NCBI RefSeq assembly: GCF_046530675.1 | Contig: NZ_CP172558.1 | Span: 62,001 to 126,000, forward strand | Direction: 5' to 3' | DNA from: Chitinibacter sp046530675 | GTDB lineage: Bacteria > Pseudomonadota > Gammaproteobacteria > Burkholderiales > Chitinibacteraceae | DNA length: 64,000 nucleotides | In this document: one piece after another, positions 25,123 to 33,016 of the stretch | Position numbering within the stretch: the stretch's first letter is position 1 | Layout: each line of letters begins with the position of its first letter | The notes under the pieces: generated by a model | What the model was told of the DNA's origin: nothing | Database searches by the model: none | The model's input: the letters and a program-made list of their open reading frames with translations, nothing else | Made by a program: the position numbers and the translations under genes

Positions 25123-25688
25123 GCCTTTGCTCCTGAAGAGTGACCGTTTGAACGACGTTGACGAGCGAGGATAAGTGACAGTGTGGCGACACCAGCCAAA
25201 CCACCGCCGACCCACCACCACATGTCACCTGAAGCGGAACCGTGCTTTTCATCCAGTACAGTTGCAGGGTTTGCTACTGTTAGTGTGGTTTCAAGCAAAT
25301 CGGCTTGCTCGCCAGCAATCACAGTAAATACAAGCGCATGTTCACCAATAGCAGCTAAATTCGGTGCTTCAACGCTGTACTCTCCAGGGGCACTGGCTTT
25401 GAGCTGTGCTTTGAATGCACCGCTCTCGATTTCAATTTGCGCTTTTTCAATCGGCGTATTGTCGCTGTAGCGATCTAAATAGACTTGCAAAGTATTGCCC
25501 TTCATTTGTGCCAAAAGCTCGAAATCATCTGATTTAGCTTCGGCTGTGGGCGTGCCGGTACTGCTCACTGCGGTAGGTTTTGCATCGCCGCTGTGATCTT
25601 CATCGCCGTGCGCAAAAACAGTATTCATAGCGAACACCACACTCATCATGCTCAAACCGAGCGATAGCAATATTTTTTTTGGGGTCAT
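25119..25688 (-). CDS. Accessory Czc membrane protein, HGDEDH-containing
   Basis: 189 residues. Signal peptide (MTPKKILLSLGLSMMSVVFAM), then AHGDEDHSGDAK, the same His/Asp motif seen at the mature N-terminus of CzcB. A beta-rich periplasmic domain and a single C-terminal transmembrane helix (WWWVGGGLAGVATLSLILA) with a basic tail follow. Proteins of this design sit between czcC and czcB in many betaproteobacterial and gammaproteobacterial operons. They probably work at the periplasmic face of the pump, but no activity is known. Both ends overlap neighbours by ATGA, so it is tightly coupled. Confidence 0.75.
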   Translation of the reverse strand: MTPKKILLSLGLSMMSVVFAMNTVFAHGDEDHSGDAKPTAVSSTGTPTAEAKSDDFELLAQMKGNTLQVYLDRYSDNTPIEKAQIEIESGAFKAQLKASAPGEYSVEAPNLAAIGEHALVFTVIAGEQADLLETTLTVANPATVLDEKHGSASGDMWWWVGGGLAGVATLSLILARQRRSNGHSSGAKA

Positions 25689-26881
25689 GGCAAAATTCCT
25701 GCGGCTTGATTAACTCGGGAAATGGCGCGATCAACTGCGAGGCGGGCGCGGGCGTGTTCAGACTCGGCGGCAAATCGCTCTTGCAAGCTTTTAAGCTGAG
25801 TCGTCAAATCGAATTGCCCCTGCTTGAAGCCTTTAGCTATCCACTGCGATCGTTCATTCGCTAATTGCAATTGCTCGGCGGCAATGTCTTGCGCGGCACG
25901 GCTTTGCAGTAGCTCTAATTGCGCGGTTTTATAGGCATTGGCCAGCTGCTGTTTTTCATACTCAAGCGTAGTTTTAGCTTGGATGAGTTCGGCGTTAGCT
26001 GCTGTGATGCGTGGTCGATTGCGCGACTCGGAACCAAATGGGATTTTGATGCCCAGTTTCAGCCGACCCCGATATGCTTCGTCCGCAGCGTCTTTTTCCG
26101 AGGTGTACGTCAGAGCGATTTCTGGCGCATTGCGCGTATCGCCCGCAGCTTGCTGCAGTTTGGCCTGTGCGCTATTCGCAGTTAAGCCCAAGCTGGCAAG
26201 CAGAGGATGCTCGCCAGAACGTTCTTGCAGCTGTTCGGCCTGTTCTGGCAAAGCAGCGCCTCGGCTCAGTAAGGCAAAGCCTTGCTGTGCTCGCTCGAAT
26301 GCAAATTGGGCAATACCGACTTCTTTTTTAGCCTGCAAAACCGCAATTTTGCTGAGTCTGTCATCTGTTAGCGCTAAATCACCCGCCTTAACGCGTCGAC
26401 TGACGTCAAGCGCCAGATCTTGTTCGGCGGCTAATTTTTTCTGGGCCAGCTCAACATCCAATTGGGCAAAACGGGCTTCCCACCAAGCTTCCCGCAACGA
26501 GCCAGCTAAGGCCAGTCGCGCAAATGCAGACTCACCGGCAAAAGCAGCTTGCTCAGATTGAGCCACATTAGCGGCGCGTTCTCGTTGGCCGTACAACCAA
26601 ATCGGCGTGGATAGCTCCACCTCCCATTCACGGCGTCCAGTATTGTCGTTGAGTTGATCGGTAGTATGCGAAATGCCAATACTTGGCGGCTCGGGCGTCC
26701 AAGCCTGGCTGGCATTCAGTTCGGCGCTATACCGCTCGTTTTGCGCATTTCGCGCTGGAGCTTGTACAGACCAAGCTTGGTCAAGTGCTTCGCGTAATGT
26801 TGCGGCTTGTACCGTGGGGATTAAAGTCGGCAGCAGAAATAAGCTTGCCAACGCGCACGCTTGCAATGTCTTAACAGACAT
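25685..26881 (-). CDS. czcC: CzcC-family outer membrane factor
   Basis: 398 residues from the ATG at 26881; a signal peptide ends near TVQAATLREAL. Two long helical OEP repeats follow, with the characteristic PPSIGISHTTDQLN near residue 65 and PEIALTYTSEKDAADEAYRG near residue 265. It is the outer-membrane channel for the CzcBA exporter. It heads the coupled run czcC-accessory-czcB-czcA. The 178 bp upstream hold only a weak hairpin (AACGTA/TACGTT at 26904-26920) before the czcI-like gene, so both may share one promoter. Confidence 0.87.
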   Translation of the reverse strand: MSVKTLQACALASLFLLPTLIPTVQAATLREALDQAWSVQAPARNAQNERYSAELNASQAWTPEPPSIGISHTTDQLNDNTGRREWEVELSTPIWLYGQRERAANVAQSEQAAFAGESAFARLALAGSLREAWWEARFAQLDVELAQKKLAAEQDLALDVSRRVKAGDLALTDDRLSKIAVLQAKKEVGIAQFAFERAQQGFALLSRGAALPEQAEQLQERSGEHPLLASLGLTANSAQAKLQQAAGDTRNAPEIALTYTSEKDAADEAYRGRLKLGIKIPFGSESRNRPRITAANAELIQAKTTLEYEKQQLANAYKTAQLELLQSRAAQDIAAEQLQLANERSQWIAKGFKQGQFDLTTQLKSLQERFAAESEHARARLAVDRAISRVNQAAGILP

Positions 26882-27059
26882 AATGAATCCTTGTTGAGTG
26901 GAAAACGTAGGCAATACGTTCCAGCGCAACCTGGATTGACTGCAAAAAATAGCCCGCAAAATGAAAAGCACGAATACGTGTAATTCAGTCTACAGCCAGC
27001 CCAAAGACTAGCTAAATTGCTATGGCTTGCAGCAAAGAGGGGTTAGGGTCGCGCCAGAG

Positions 27060-27425
27060 TTAGGCGCGAAAGAAAGGCGGGCGTAACGGAGGGGGTATAT
27101 TCACGCTAGATAAAATAGACAACTTAGCGGCATTTTGCACTGAACGTAGCGGTGCAATCATTGTGACATAAGCAAATAGCGGCACAGCCGAAGTGCAAGT
27201 GTTGCAGTGACTACCTTGGCTCTTTTTACTATCCGGCGAATGATGGTCTTTCACCTTAGCGTCATCAGCAGGGCCATGATGATCAACGCTCACAACCATT
27301 TCATTGTGATAGTTCGAGTGATTATCTTCCGTCGACGGAAACTCCTTCGCCGCAGCCACGCTCAGTGACAGCGCGAACGAAATAAACATCAAAAGAAAAA
27401 TGCGGAAAATTTGCACTATTTGCAA
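27060..27425 (-). CDS. czcI: CzcI-like small periplasmic protein
   Basis: Up to 121 residues. The N-terminus is a signal peptide (FLLMFISFALSLSVAAAKEF). The mature part is rich in His and Asp (HSNYHNEMVVSVDHHGPADDAKVKDHH in pieces) followed by SHCNTCTSA with a CxxC pair, and a hydrophobic/proline-rich end (PPPLRPPFF). This matches the design of CzcI-type proteins that precede czcCBA in Cupriavidus. The start is unclear: the frame opens with TTG at 27425, GTG at 27416 and ATG at 27389 are alternatives, and none has a good Shine-Dalgarno. The name is by context and composition. Confidence 0.6.
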   Translation of the reverse strand: MQIVQIFRIFLLMFISFALSLSVAAAKEFPSTEDNHSNYHNEMVVSVDHHGPADDAKVKDHHSPDSKKSQGSHCNTCTSAVPLFAYVTMIAPLRSVQNAAKLSILSSVNIPPPLRPPFFRA

Positions 27426-27563
27426 CGCAATAAAAATTGATGATCAAAGTTTAGTGCATATTTACAATTAAGAGCAACTCCAATTTGTTCTTGGATAACA
27501 AGAATAAGTCTTAAATTGTAGTCGAGATGCTATTTATGATTTGATTGGGGAGTGGCTGCAAGG

Positions 27564-28312
27564 GGCTTTGTTGCATAATCCCACTCGGAAGCAAATCAAA
27601 CGTTTTTGCCATCACTCGCTCGCCCAAAGCGCTCACACGCCTCGATTGCGGCATTGCCTATTTCGCTGCCCGGTGCTTTCGACTTCCAGGGCTGGCCATT
27701 TTTACGCGCCGGGATGATCGGCACATGAGCTTATCGCCAACGCTGTTGTCGGTCACTTCAATGGCCCTGATTTCCAGCGTTTCAGCATCAATAGTCAGAT
27801 CAACCTTTCGCCATTGTCGGCGGTATTCCGCACCGTGTTTTTTACGTTTCTATTCGCCTTCGCCCAAGAATTTGATACCAGTGCTGTCCACTAGTAAGTG
27901 CAGGGGCTCGTTGCGACGTTGGTAGTAAATTTGCCCCCTTGAGCGTGCTTTGGCGGCGGCTGATCGTGCTGCGATTGGGAAACTCCCAGTCCAGATTAGC
28001 CAGCTTGAGCAAGCTATGCACGATGCCGGTATTTTGCCGTCCTGCGAGGTTGCATAGGCATTTGATGCTCAGGCAGAACTTGATTTCGGTATCAGTATAT
28101 CGTCGTGGTCGGTCATTCTCACCACTCGGATCTGCAAACCATTGCATGTCCTTGTTGAGCCAGATCATAAAGGAGCCACGTGCCTTGAGCGCGGCATCAT
28201 AACTAAGACCAGTTGGTCGTGCGATAACGTAGTTTTGGTTTCTTTGTAGGGGAAGGTTCGGTCGTCATGACCGAAGCTTACAGCAGGTGGTGCGGGGTTA
28301 TGCAACAAAGCC
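27564..28312 (-). mobile_element. Decayed IS5-family insertion sequence
   Basis: The ends GGCTTTGTTGCATAA (27564-27578) and its exact inverse at 28298-28312 are IS5-type terminal repeats. On the minus strand, transposase fragments are visible in different frames: MQWFADPSGENDRPRRYTD and SLLKLANLDWEF near the start, then STGIKFLGEGE, RRQWRKVDLTIDAETLEIR and IIPARKNGQPWKSK. At 749 bp it is shorter than the usual 950-1000 bp; internal segments between the D..D..E parts and the 3' end are missing. No target duplication is evident. The element is dead and lies between the metal and TcmP parts of the cargo. The bases between 27426 and 27563 hold only the czcI upstream region. Confidence 0.85.
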
Positions 28313-28355
28313 ATCCAGAATAAAAATCGATTAAATAGCACTCAATAAGCTGAAT

Positions 28356-28398
28356 TTGTTGATGTTTTTAACTTTGTGATATGATTACACTGTAATCA
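28356..28398 (+). promoter_or_regulatory. Promoter with overlapping palindromic operator for the RHH/three-Cys operon
   Basis: A -35-like TTGTTG (28356-28361), an 18-nt spacer and a -10 TATGAT (28380-28385) precede the regulator gene. The 17-bp perfect palindrome TGATTACACTGTAATCA (28382-28398) overlaps the -10 and the expected start of transcription, an ideal place for repression. The ribbon-helix-helix protein encoded 18 bp further on is the obvious candidate to bind it. Confidence 0.6.
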
Positions 28399-28415
28399 AA
28401 TTGGGTGCGAGTGAT

Positions 28416-28685
28416 ATGCTTAATGCAATAGAAAATTCATCGAGCTCTCTGTCTGGACGTCGCAGGTCAAAGCAAGTGCTTGACGCTCAACACACTTATC
28501 GAACCCGTAAACGTAATTCCGGTTTTCGTCGCATTCAAGAATGGGTACCCGATGAAACCTTGGTTCAGCTCCGAAAAATTGCTCAAGATACGGGTCTAAG
28601 CAGAGCCCAGTTGTTGGAGCAGTTGGTGGCCTGTGCGTTTTCTGGAAGAATTGAAATTAAAGGGGTGAATGATGACAACCGGTAG
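28416..28685 (+). CDS. Ribbon-helix-helix DNA-binding protein, likely autoregulator
   Basis: 89 residues from the ATG at 28416 (an in-frame ATG-less extension to 28401 exists). The N-terminus is basic and disordered-looking (SLSGRRRSKQVLDAQHTYR). Residues about 36-75 form a ribbon-helix-helix: GFRRIQEWVPDETLVQLRK as strand plus first helix, and GLSRAQLLEQLVACAF as second helix. RHH proteins act as dimers, with paired strands in the major groove. The gene overlaps the three-Cys gene by 14 bp and is preceded by a palindromic operator, so it probably controls the module it heads. This organisation recalls antitoxin-type autoregulation, but no toxin family is recognised. Confidence 0.75.
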   Translation: MLNAIENSSSSLSGRRRSKQVLDAQHTYRTRKRNSGFRRIQEWVPDETLVQLRKIAQDTGLSRAQLLEQLVACAFSGRIEIKGVNDDNR

Positions 28686-29415
28686 CAAAATCGAATGGAC
28701 AGAAATGACCTGGAATCCAACGGTTGGGTGCACGAAAATATCGCCAGGGTGTAAGCATTGCTACGCAGAAGTGATGTCTGAGCGCTTGAAAGCCATGGGA
28801 ACCCCAGGCTATGAAAACGGATTTGAATTGAGGCTCCTAGAAAATAGACTCGAAGACCCACTGTCACGTAAAAAACCTACGGTCTATTTTGTTAATTCAA
28901 TGTCTGACCTTTTTCACGAAGATATTCCCTTTGAATTCATCGATAAGGTGTTTGCAACGATTCGTCGGGCACACTGGCATACGTTTCAAATTTTGACTAA
29001 ACGTGCAGATCGACTTGCTGCGTACTTCCATGGCAAAAAAGCGCCTGAAAACGCTTGGCTTGGCGTCTCGGTCGAGGATCAAAAATACGGTTTACCCAGG
29101 ATTGATTTTTTACGACAAGTAAATGCAACAGTTAGATTTCTTTCTGTTGAGCCTTTACTGGAAGAGCTTGGCAGCATAGACCTTACGGATATACACTGGG
29201 TAATCGTAGGTGGAGAGTCAGGCTCAAGAGCACGCCCTATGAAAGCAGAATGGGCAGAGTCGGTCCAGTTACAATGTGAGGAACAAAACGTTGCCTTCTT
29301 CTTTAAGCAATGGGGAGGCTGGGGTGCCGATGGCAAACGCCGTGCAAAGAAACATAACGGCAGGCAGCTGAAAGGTCGGACATTTGATGAAATGCCCACA
29401 GGAGTTCATCTTTAA
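28672..29415 (+). CDS. Three-Cys-motif protein, phage Gp37/Gp68 family (DUF5131)
   Basis: 247 residues. It begins TTGSKIEWTEMTWNPTVGC and has the family CX6CX2C motif, GCTKISPGCKHCYAE, followed by LRLLENRLEDPL, YFVNSMSDLFHEDIPFEFI, LTKRADR, NAWLGVSVEDQ and GGESGSRARPM, all typical of DUF5131. The fold is related to radical-SAM TIM barrels (spore photoproduct lyase-like), and the three cysteines may hold a metal or an Fe-S cluster; no activity is established. The start could be 28669 or 28672; AAGGGG spacing favours 28672. The TcmP gene follows 2 bp after the stop. Members occur in phages and mobile elements, regularly next to TcmP. Confidence 0.9.
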   Translation: MTTGSKIEWTEMTWNPTVGCTKISPGCKHCYAEVMSERLKAMGTPGYENGFELRLLENRLEDPLSRKKPTVYFVNSMSDLFHEDIPFEFIDKVFATIRRAHWHTFQILTKRADRLAAYFHGKKAPENAWLGVSVEDQKYGLPRIDFLRQVNATVRFLSVEPLLEELGSIDLTDIHWVIVGGESGSRARPMKAEWAESVQLQCEEQNVAFFFKQWGGWGADGKRRAKKHNGRQLKGRTFDEMPTGVHL

Positions 29416-29417
29416 CG

Positions 29418-30680
29418 ATGGCAAGGCGTCACTATAGCTATAAGAATGGCCCCGCAGAAATTCAATCTCACAGTATTGCCAAGCATAGGATTTTGCAATC
29501 TTATTTGGCCGCCTACTATCAAACGCTTGTAGGTGGACGAACGCGAGAGGAGTTTAAACTTACCGTCATTGATGGCTTTGCTGGTTGTGGCCGATATGTA
29601 TTAAAAGACGGCAAAAAATTTACCGACGGTTCTCCTCTGATTTTATTGAGGGCGGCCAAAGAAGCTGAATACAAAATCAATAAAGGTCGTCAAAAGCCAG
29701 TCAATATTGACATCACTCATTTCTTTATTGAAGCAGATAAACATGGCTACGACTTGCTTAAGCAGGTTTTGACTGAAGAGGGCTACGGCAACGAAATTGG
29801 TAAATCCATTCAGTTAAGTCATAGCAAGTTCGAAAATGAAATGAGTAGCATACTCAATTTTGTACGGTGCAAAACACCACGCAGTGGGCGATCGATTTTT
29901 GTCCTTGACCAATACGGCTATAATCAAGTCCCACTGCCTCAACTCCAGCAGATCCTTGCTCTTCCAAAAGCAGAGGTGATTCTAACGTTCGGTGTCGATT
30001 CACTGCTCAACTTCGCTAATGATGCTAGCTTCAAAGATCAATTAGACAAAATTAATATGCCTGATATTTTTGCAGGCAGATCATTGGATGAAATCAAAGC
30101 GTGTGAGCGTGACTGGCGACTTTTTGTACAAGCCTGTTTGTATCAACATTTAGTTGCAGGATCGGGTGCGAAGTACTTTACGCCATTTTTCATCAGGAAT
30201 AATGATGGGCATGGCGACTACTGGTTGCTTCACCTTTCCCAGCATCCACGTGCCCGCGACGTTATGACCGAAGTACATTGGCAGAACAGCAATTACTTTG
30301 TGCATTATGGCGGAGCTGGACTTGATATGTTCCAAATGAACGGATATGACCCGACTTATGATGAAAATTTAAGTGGGCAATCGCCACTTGACTTTGTATT
30401 TGACGATGTTGCTCGCAAGGCAAGTATCAACATAATGACGGAACAGTTGGCGCGCATTCTTCATAAACAAGAATACGGCGTGTCATTTGATGAGCTTTAT
30501 ATGAGTACATGCAATAGCACGCCGGCAAGCCAAGCAATTTATAAAGAGACTCTGGGTGAACTGCTTGCCTATAAGCAGATCCAAGTCATGACTGCTGACG
30601 GTGGCTTCAGGCACTCTTCGAACAGAATTGTTGCTACTGATCGTATTGTGCTACCGCGGCAAATGAATTTCTTGTTATGA
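29418..30680 (+). CDS. tcmP: Three-Cys-motif partner protein TcmP (first copy)
   Basis: 420 residues. TcmP proteins are defined by their neighbourhood with three-Cys-motif proteins. The N-terminal half looks like a Rossmann methyltransferase-type domain: IDGFAGCGRYVLKDG (motif I-like D.FAG.G), FFIEADKHGYDLLKQ (acidic end of strand 2), and FVLDQYGYNQVPLPQLQ (D-Y-G motif after strand 4). The C-terminal part (from about residue 300) is helical and ends with a winged-helix-like stretch (LGELLAYKQIQVMTADGGF). It starts 2 bp after the three-Cys gene, implying strict coexpression. The biochemical role is unknown. It converges with the second TcmP gene, 16 bp apart. Confidence 0.88.
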   Translation: MARRHYSYKNGPAEIQSHSIAKHRILQSYLAAYYQTLVGGRTREEFKLTVIDGFAGCGRYVLKDGKKFTDGSPLILLRAAKEAEYKINKGRQKPVNIDITHFFIEADKHGYDLLKQVLTEEGYGNEIGKSIQLSHSKFENEMSSILNFVRCKTPRSGRSIFVLDQYGYNQVPLPQLQQILALPKAEVILTFGVDSLLNFANDASFKDQLDKINMPDIFAGRSLDEIKACERDWRLFVQACLYQHLVAGSGAKYFTPFFIRNNDGHGDYWLLHLSQHPRARDVMTEVHWQNSNYFVHYGGAGLDMFQMNGYDPTYDENLSGQSPLDFVFDDVARKASINIMTEQLARILHKQEYGVSFDELYMSTCNSTPASQAIYKETLGELLAYKQIQVMTADGGFRHSSNRIVATDRIVLPRQMNFLL

Positions 30681-30696
30681 CAACGAGGCTTCTGAA

Positions 30697-31617
30697 TCAA
30701 CCGAATAAATCATGCTGCGTATCTTCACTGACTGGCATTGATTTAGGCGTAATCCGTTTTTGCCGCAGCATTTCGAAGAGGTGTGCAGCTGCTTTACGTG
30801 ACAGCTGAACGGCCTTGCTTGATGGGTTGGAGACAGCAAAGAATAGTGCAAACAGTGGAGCACCTTCAGTAGGTAGCATAATGGGCGGACTAACCCATCC
30901 AGCAAAGGTTTGAGCTAAACGTTGATGCACCCAGGTCGCAATATCATTAGGTGTTGCATGCCGCTCACGAGTCTTGGTGTCATTTTGGGCGAAAAAATCT
31001 GTCGCTGAACGTTCCGAGTAAAAATCATCTCGCCAAGCTGTGGTGCCTAGTACTTGATCTAAAGCGGCAGCTTTGCCATCATCCACATCCGCATAATCAT
31101 TAGCAGCTTGCCGGTAAATGGCACTCAACGGAAACAAGTACCATACATCTAAAGCCTGGGTGGCCGCAATCTTTTGGACCGTCTCCCAATGTACACTCAT
31201 ACCATAAGGGTCAAGAAACAAGACTCCCCTGGTCGATTTCCAGTTGGTAGACTCCAAAATTTTGTCGAGTATGATATTGCAATCACCATTGTGAATGGTA
31301 AGTTGTTGTTCGGGATATTGGCTAGCCAGTTGCTTCAAACTTTCGACGTGACTGTTTTTTAGTTCGACCAAATGGATTTTATCAAAGTGAGGAGCCGACT
31401 GAATTGCACGCAACGCCGAGCCTTCGATAGTCATTCTTCCTTGGTGTCCAACTTTAATGTCGCACTGTCCAGTTCCTGCAAATGCATCAATGTAAATTCG
31501 TCTAAATGGCCTGTCTTTTGAGGGTTGGTGTTGCAAAGCAGTGTTGAAAAAATTCAAATACCTACCAAGCATGTCAACTTTGATAAAAGTCCAGGGCCCA
31601 CCAAAATGATGCTTCAT
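30697..31617 (-). CDS. Second TcmP-type protein, convergent orientation
   Basis: 306 residues, shorter than the first TcmP. The same layout is visible: FGGPWTFIKVDMLGRYL at the N-terminus, IDAFAGTGQCDI (motif I), IHLVELKNSHVESLK, HNGDC (motif III-like position) and LFLDPYGMSVHW (DPYG motif). The C-terminal part contains PLFALFFAVSNPSSKA, common to this family. Having its own promoter region (31618-31741) and opposite direction makes it a separately controlled partner. The two TcmP copies are clearly divergent from each other, so this is not a recent duplication. Function unknown; together with the RHH and three-Cys genes it forms a compact 3.2-kb module in the transposon. Confidence 0.8.
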   Translation of the reverse strand: MKHHFGGPWTFIKVDMLGRYLNFFNTALQHQPSKDRPFRRIYIDAFAGTGQCDIKVGHQGRMTIEGSALRAIQSAPHFDKIHLVELKNSHVESLKQLASQYPEQQLTIHNGDCNIILDKILESTNWKSTRGVLFLDPYGMSVHWETVQKIAATQALDVWYLFPLSAIYRQAANDYADVDDGKAAALDQVLGTTAWRDDFYSERSATDFFAQNDTKTRERHATPNDIATWVHQRLAQTFAGWVSPPIMLPTEGAPLFALFFAVSNPSSKAVQLSRKAAAHLFEMLRQKRITPKSMPVSEDTQHDLFG

Positions 31618-31741
31618 TTCTTACCTAAAGGTTGAGTCGATAATAAGGGTATAGCATGCCAGCAACCCTTTCGCTTTTAATGCGGTTGTAGGTTTTACAC
31701 TTATAAAGTGGTGGCTATTGCAGCCATAACCATCTACGAAA

Positions 31742-32998
31742 TCAATTAACGACTTCGGATATTTTCTTTAATGCAGAAAACAATCGACACGATGCGAGAC
31801 GTAAAATCTCTTCTACATCACTTATGTTTGCACCGTGATTTACACAAACATCATTTAGTGGTTGCCCATTAAAAAAATCTACTAAGGCTCTCATTGTTGC
31901 TCTTTCCACGCTTCTAAAATCAGGTAGTCCATGCTGCTTTAGCGTAGCCGTAACTACATCAAAGTCCATGCCATGAGTTCCAGCAAAGGTACTATGGCAG
32001 CCCTTGGAGTCGGAGTACTGATTTAGGATTTGTTGACCCCACCAAGGGTTTGGTATCCCACCTCTTAATGGAGCTTCCGAACGTAATTCACGATCATTCG
32101 GGCGCTGTATTTGCGCAATAGCAGTAGCTGATGAGTTAAAGAGCAACGAGAGTGCAATAATATAATGCTCTGTATCTTGAGCTGCGCGATTGTGTACAAA
32201 TAATTTTCTAAAGTCGAAGATATCAAAAGATGTTGTTCGTGTATTCAGTTCGGTAAATTGATCTTCCCAGAATTCAGGTATTTCTTCTTTAAATCGATCA
32301 TATAAGTTTCTTCCTGTTTTTTCATTCTCAATATATTGTTGAGCAAGAAATTTAAATTCTATTAGCGAGGATATTTCCTCTAATTTGAGCGTGTTAGGCC
32401 ATGTTAACAGCCACTCTGAGATTTCGGCATAACGTTGGATTACCGACTCGGCCTCATCAAGAGATTCTGGGCCTGGCGGGATAAGCACATCAGTATGAAG
32501 AGTTGCCAATTTTGGTTCGAAATCAAATGCAGCTTCCGTTGTTCTTCGTAATTTAAAACGGTGTTTGAAACACCAATCAATGCCGAGTAGTTGATGTGAT
32601 CGTCGCCAATAAGATATTCCATGCTCTTTCTCATCTTGTGAAATGCAGCTTGTACAAAACCAAGCACCTTGTTTATGAAGGCGTTGACTGGAGCTGCTTA
32701 AATATTTTTGAAAAGTTTCTTTAGACTTTTCTTTTTCACTGATATTGTCAAATGGGTGGCTAAAAGGAAATAAAGTGTGCTGCTGCAAAAAATCTTCTAG
32801 TGGCATTCGACTAAATTTAGAGAGAATATAAATTTTTGATGTCCCTCTTTTTTTTAAGCTAATATCGTTATTATTTCGATCATAAAACTCGCGTAATTCA
32901 TTAATGGTATGCGCTGAACTCGGTAGGTGGTTAAAAAAACGTATTCTTCCTCGCCAACCAATTATGTATTCATCTGGATATAATTTTGGAATATTCAT
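31742..32998 (-). CDS. tniQ: Second TniQ-family protein of the Tn7-like element
   Basis: 418 residues. The TniQ core is visible: WRGRIRFFNHLPSSAHTINELREFY at the N-terminus and the zinc-binding stretch CTSCISQDEKEHGISYWRR...WCFKHRFKL. The C-terminal part has a helix-turn-helix-like segment (LNDVCVNHGANISDVEEIL). It follows tnsD by 18 bp on the same strand as the last gene of the tns operon, the place held by tnsE in Tn7. It is 160 residues shorter than the TnsD here and not closely similar. TniQ proteins select targets; with TnsD presumably serving the glmS site, this one may serve an alternative target. That role is inference. Confidence 0.85.
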   Translation of the reverse strand: MNIPKLYPDEYIIGWRGRIRFFNHLPSSAHTINELREFYDRNNNDISLKKRGTSKIYILSKFSRMPLEDFLQQHTLFPFSHPFDNISEKEKSKETFQKYLSSSSQRLHKQGAWFCTSCISQDEKEHGISYWRRSHQLLGIDWCFKHRFKLRRTTEAAFDFEPKLATLHTDVLIPPGPESLDEAESVIQRYAEISEWLLTWPNTLKLEEISSLIEFKFLAQQYIENEKTGRNLYDRFKEEIPEFWEDQFTELNTRTTSFDIFDFRKLFVHNRAAQDTEHYIIALSLLFNSSATAIAQIQRPNDRELRSEAPLRGGIPNPWWGQQILNQYSDSKGCHSTFAGTHGMDFDVVTATLKQHGLPDFRSVERATMRALVDFFNGQPLNDVCVNHGANISDVEEILRLASCRLFSALKKISEVVN

Positions 32999-33016
32999 AT
33001 TATTTAATTTTGTAGT

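Noticed and set aside
27545..28202. Plus-strand reading frames across the IS remnant
   Set aside because: They are the reverse frames of transposase fragments on the minus strand and have no ribosome sites or recognisable motifs.
27550..28316. Target duplication around the IS5-family remnant
   Set aside because: Flanking bases (AAGG on the left, ATCC on the right) do not match.
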